DNA from: Desulfobacteraceae bacterium
Lineage (GTDB): Bacteria > Desulfobacterota > Desulfobacteria > Desulfobacterales > Desulfobacteraceae
Direction of reading: 5' to 3'
Assembly: GCA_003354055.1 (NCBI GenBank)
Contig: PIVQ01000389.1
Span: forward strand, 1 to 6,829
Length of the DNA: 6,829 nucleotides
Every line of letters begins with the position of its first letter. Position 1 is the stretch's first letter. The notes below the pieces were generated by a model, which was not told the origin of the DNA, did no database searches, and worked only from the letters and a program-made list of their open reading frames with translations. Shown here piece after piece: positions 5,952-6,829 of this stretch. The position numbers and the translations under genes are program-made.

Positions 5952-6829
5952 ATGAGAAAAAGAACCTCTGACAACTACAAATTTTTAATGATCCTGGCGT
6001 TCCAGCAGGAATTCATTGATAAAAAAACCTTTGACCGGTGTGGGAAACTGGCCCAAAAAGCCGACAACAAACCAAGGGCAGTTATTGAGTTTCTAAACCA
6101 GGGCCATATGAAAAAGCCCCAGTTCAACCGTCTGCTGGAGCTATACAAAATATTTCTTACCCGCCAGGAGAAGCTGCATTTCGGAGAACTTGCGGTTGCC
6201 CTGAAATTTTTACCTTATGCCACGGTGGATGTGGCACTGGAAAAACAGAAAGAAATATTAAATAAGGGGAAAAAACTTAAAATCGGAGAACTCCTCGTGG
6301 CGGCAGGAGTTATAACTGCGAAACAAAGGGATCTTATCCTTTTGAAACAGCAGCGGGATTTTTCCACCCGCCTCAGAAAGGTATCCGCTTCCCCGTCGGA
6401 CATGAAAGAAATCAGAGGGGATGTTATTACCCTTTTGATCCAATCAGACGGCTTGAAAGCATTTGTGAGAAAAAACGGCAGGGATGAAGCCCTGCCGACC
6501 CCGGATCAGACCCTCTCTTTCATGGCAGCCCACGGGGTGACTTACGGGCTTGCCCCCAAAGAGGATATATACCGCTTTTTAGCTTCGGATATCACCAACG
6601 ACAGCCTCTTCCTTGCAGCCCAGGGCACTCCCATGGTCCAGTCAAAAGATGCCTTTGTGGAATATCTCTTTGATGATGCCTTTTTAACCTCGGGCAGCCA
6701 GAATGAAGACGGGACCATGGACTTCAAAGACCGGGGCAGCTTGCCCACGGTCAATCCGGGGGATATCCTTGCCAGAAAGCACCTGCCGGTTGAAGGCGTA
6801 ACCGGAGTCAATATTTACGGGGATACCAT
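5952..6829 (+). CDS. FapA/DUF342 family protein with N-terminal helical repeats (3' end outside window)
   Basis: An open frame of 292 codons runs off the window edge. Residues about 11-133 read as four helical-hairpin repeats resembling the GspE-N/MshEN motif; the last is the clearest (KIGELLVAAGVITAKQ, 110-125). Residues about 157-245 match the FapA N-terminal domain: DGLKAFVRKNG, then AHGVTYGLAPKEDI, AAQGTPMV and AFVEYLFDD. From about 257 the start of the DUF342 beta-rich region follows, with MDFKDRG, LPTVNPGDILA and EGVTGVNIYGD. FapA-type proteins are known from Vibrio as influencing polar flagellar assembly, but most homologues are uncharacterised. No membrane segment is visible. The ATG at 5952 is the first possible start after an in-frame TAA at 5922; its ribosome-binding site is weak (AGG about 14 nt upstream). 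It is transcribed divergently from the kinase operon. Confidence 0.88.
   Translation, partial: MRKRTSDNYKFLMILAFQQEFIDKKTFDRCGKLAQKADNKPRAVIEFLNQGHMKKPQFNRLLELYKIFLTRQEKLHFGELAVALKFLPYATVDVALEKQKEILNKGKKLKIGELLVAAGVITAKQRDLILLKQQRDFSTRLRKVSASPSDMKEIRGDVITLLIQSDGLKAFVRKNGRDEALPTPDQTLSFMAAHGVTYGLAPKEDIYRFLASDITNDSLFLAAQGTPMVQSKDAFVEYLFDDAFLTSGSQNEDGTMDFKDRGSLPTVNPGDILARKHLPVEGVTGVNIYGDT

Noticed and set aside
6215..6811. Minus-strand frames opposite the FapA-like gene
   Set aside because: Shadows of the plus-strand FapA-like frame, which has clear domain motifs along its whole length.

Overview
This window looks like a chromosomal segment of a strictly anaerobic deltaproteobacterium, most probably a sulfate reducer of the Desulfobacterales. 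The reasons are indirect: moderate GC, large soluble multi-PAS histidine kinases, a receiver-first hybrid kinase with an unusual H-box, a CitMHS_2-type 'sodium:proton antiporter', and a FapA/DUF342 protein. No marker gene is present, so the placement is an inference.

Layout. From 5339 down to position 1 the minus strand carries a compact co-directional cluster: a polytopic ion-transporter-superfamily carrier with a signal peptide and a His-rich periplasmic segment (3804-5339); a soluble PAS-PAS histidine kinase with a Rossmann-like N-terminal domain (1686-3749); a receiver-PAS-histidine kinase hybrid (115-1668); and the first 38 codons of another response regulator (1-115, cut by the window edge). 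The gaps are 54 bp, 17 bp and a 1-nt TAATG overlap. At the second junction the stop codon lies inside the next gene's Shine-Dalgarno sequence. This strongly suggests one operon with translational coupling.

Positions 5340-5951 form a roughly 610-bp divergent intergenic region with no convincing gene. It contains a potential stem-loop that would pair with part of the transporter's ribosome-binding site, a -10-like hexamer for the minus-strand operon, several short palindromes or inverted repeats, and an 8-bp direct repeat spaced two helical turns apart next to a perfect TTGACA.

From 5952 to the window end the plus strand encodes the N-terminal 292 codons of a FapA (DUF342) family protein. It is preceded by what reads as four tandem copies of a GspE-N/MshEN-like helical motif with a period of about 31-34 residues.

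How the genes may work together (inference). The transporter moves an ion or small carboxylate across the membrane. The two cytosolic kinases and at least two receivers encoded behind it could form a phosphorelay that senses an intracellular consequence of transport or redox state. No DNA-binding output domain is visible within the window, so the output is unknown. The divergent FapA-like gene may share regulation through the common intergenic region, but nothing else links it.
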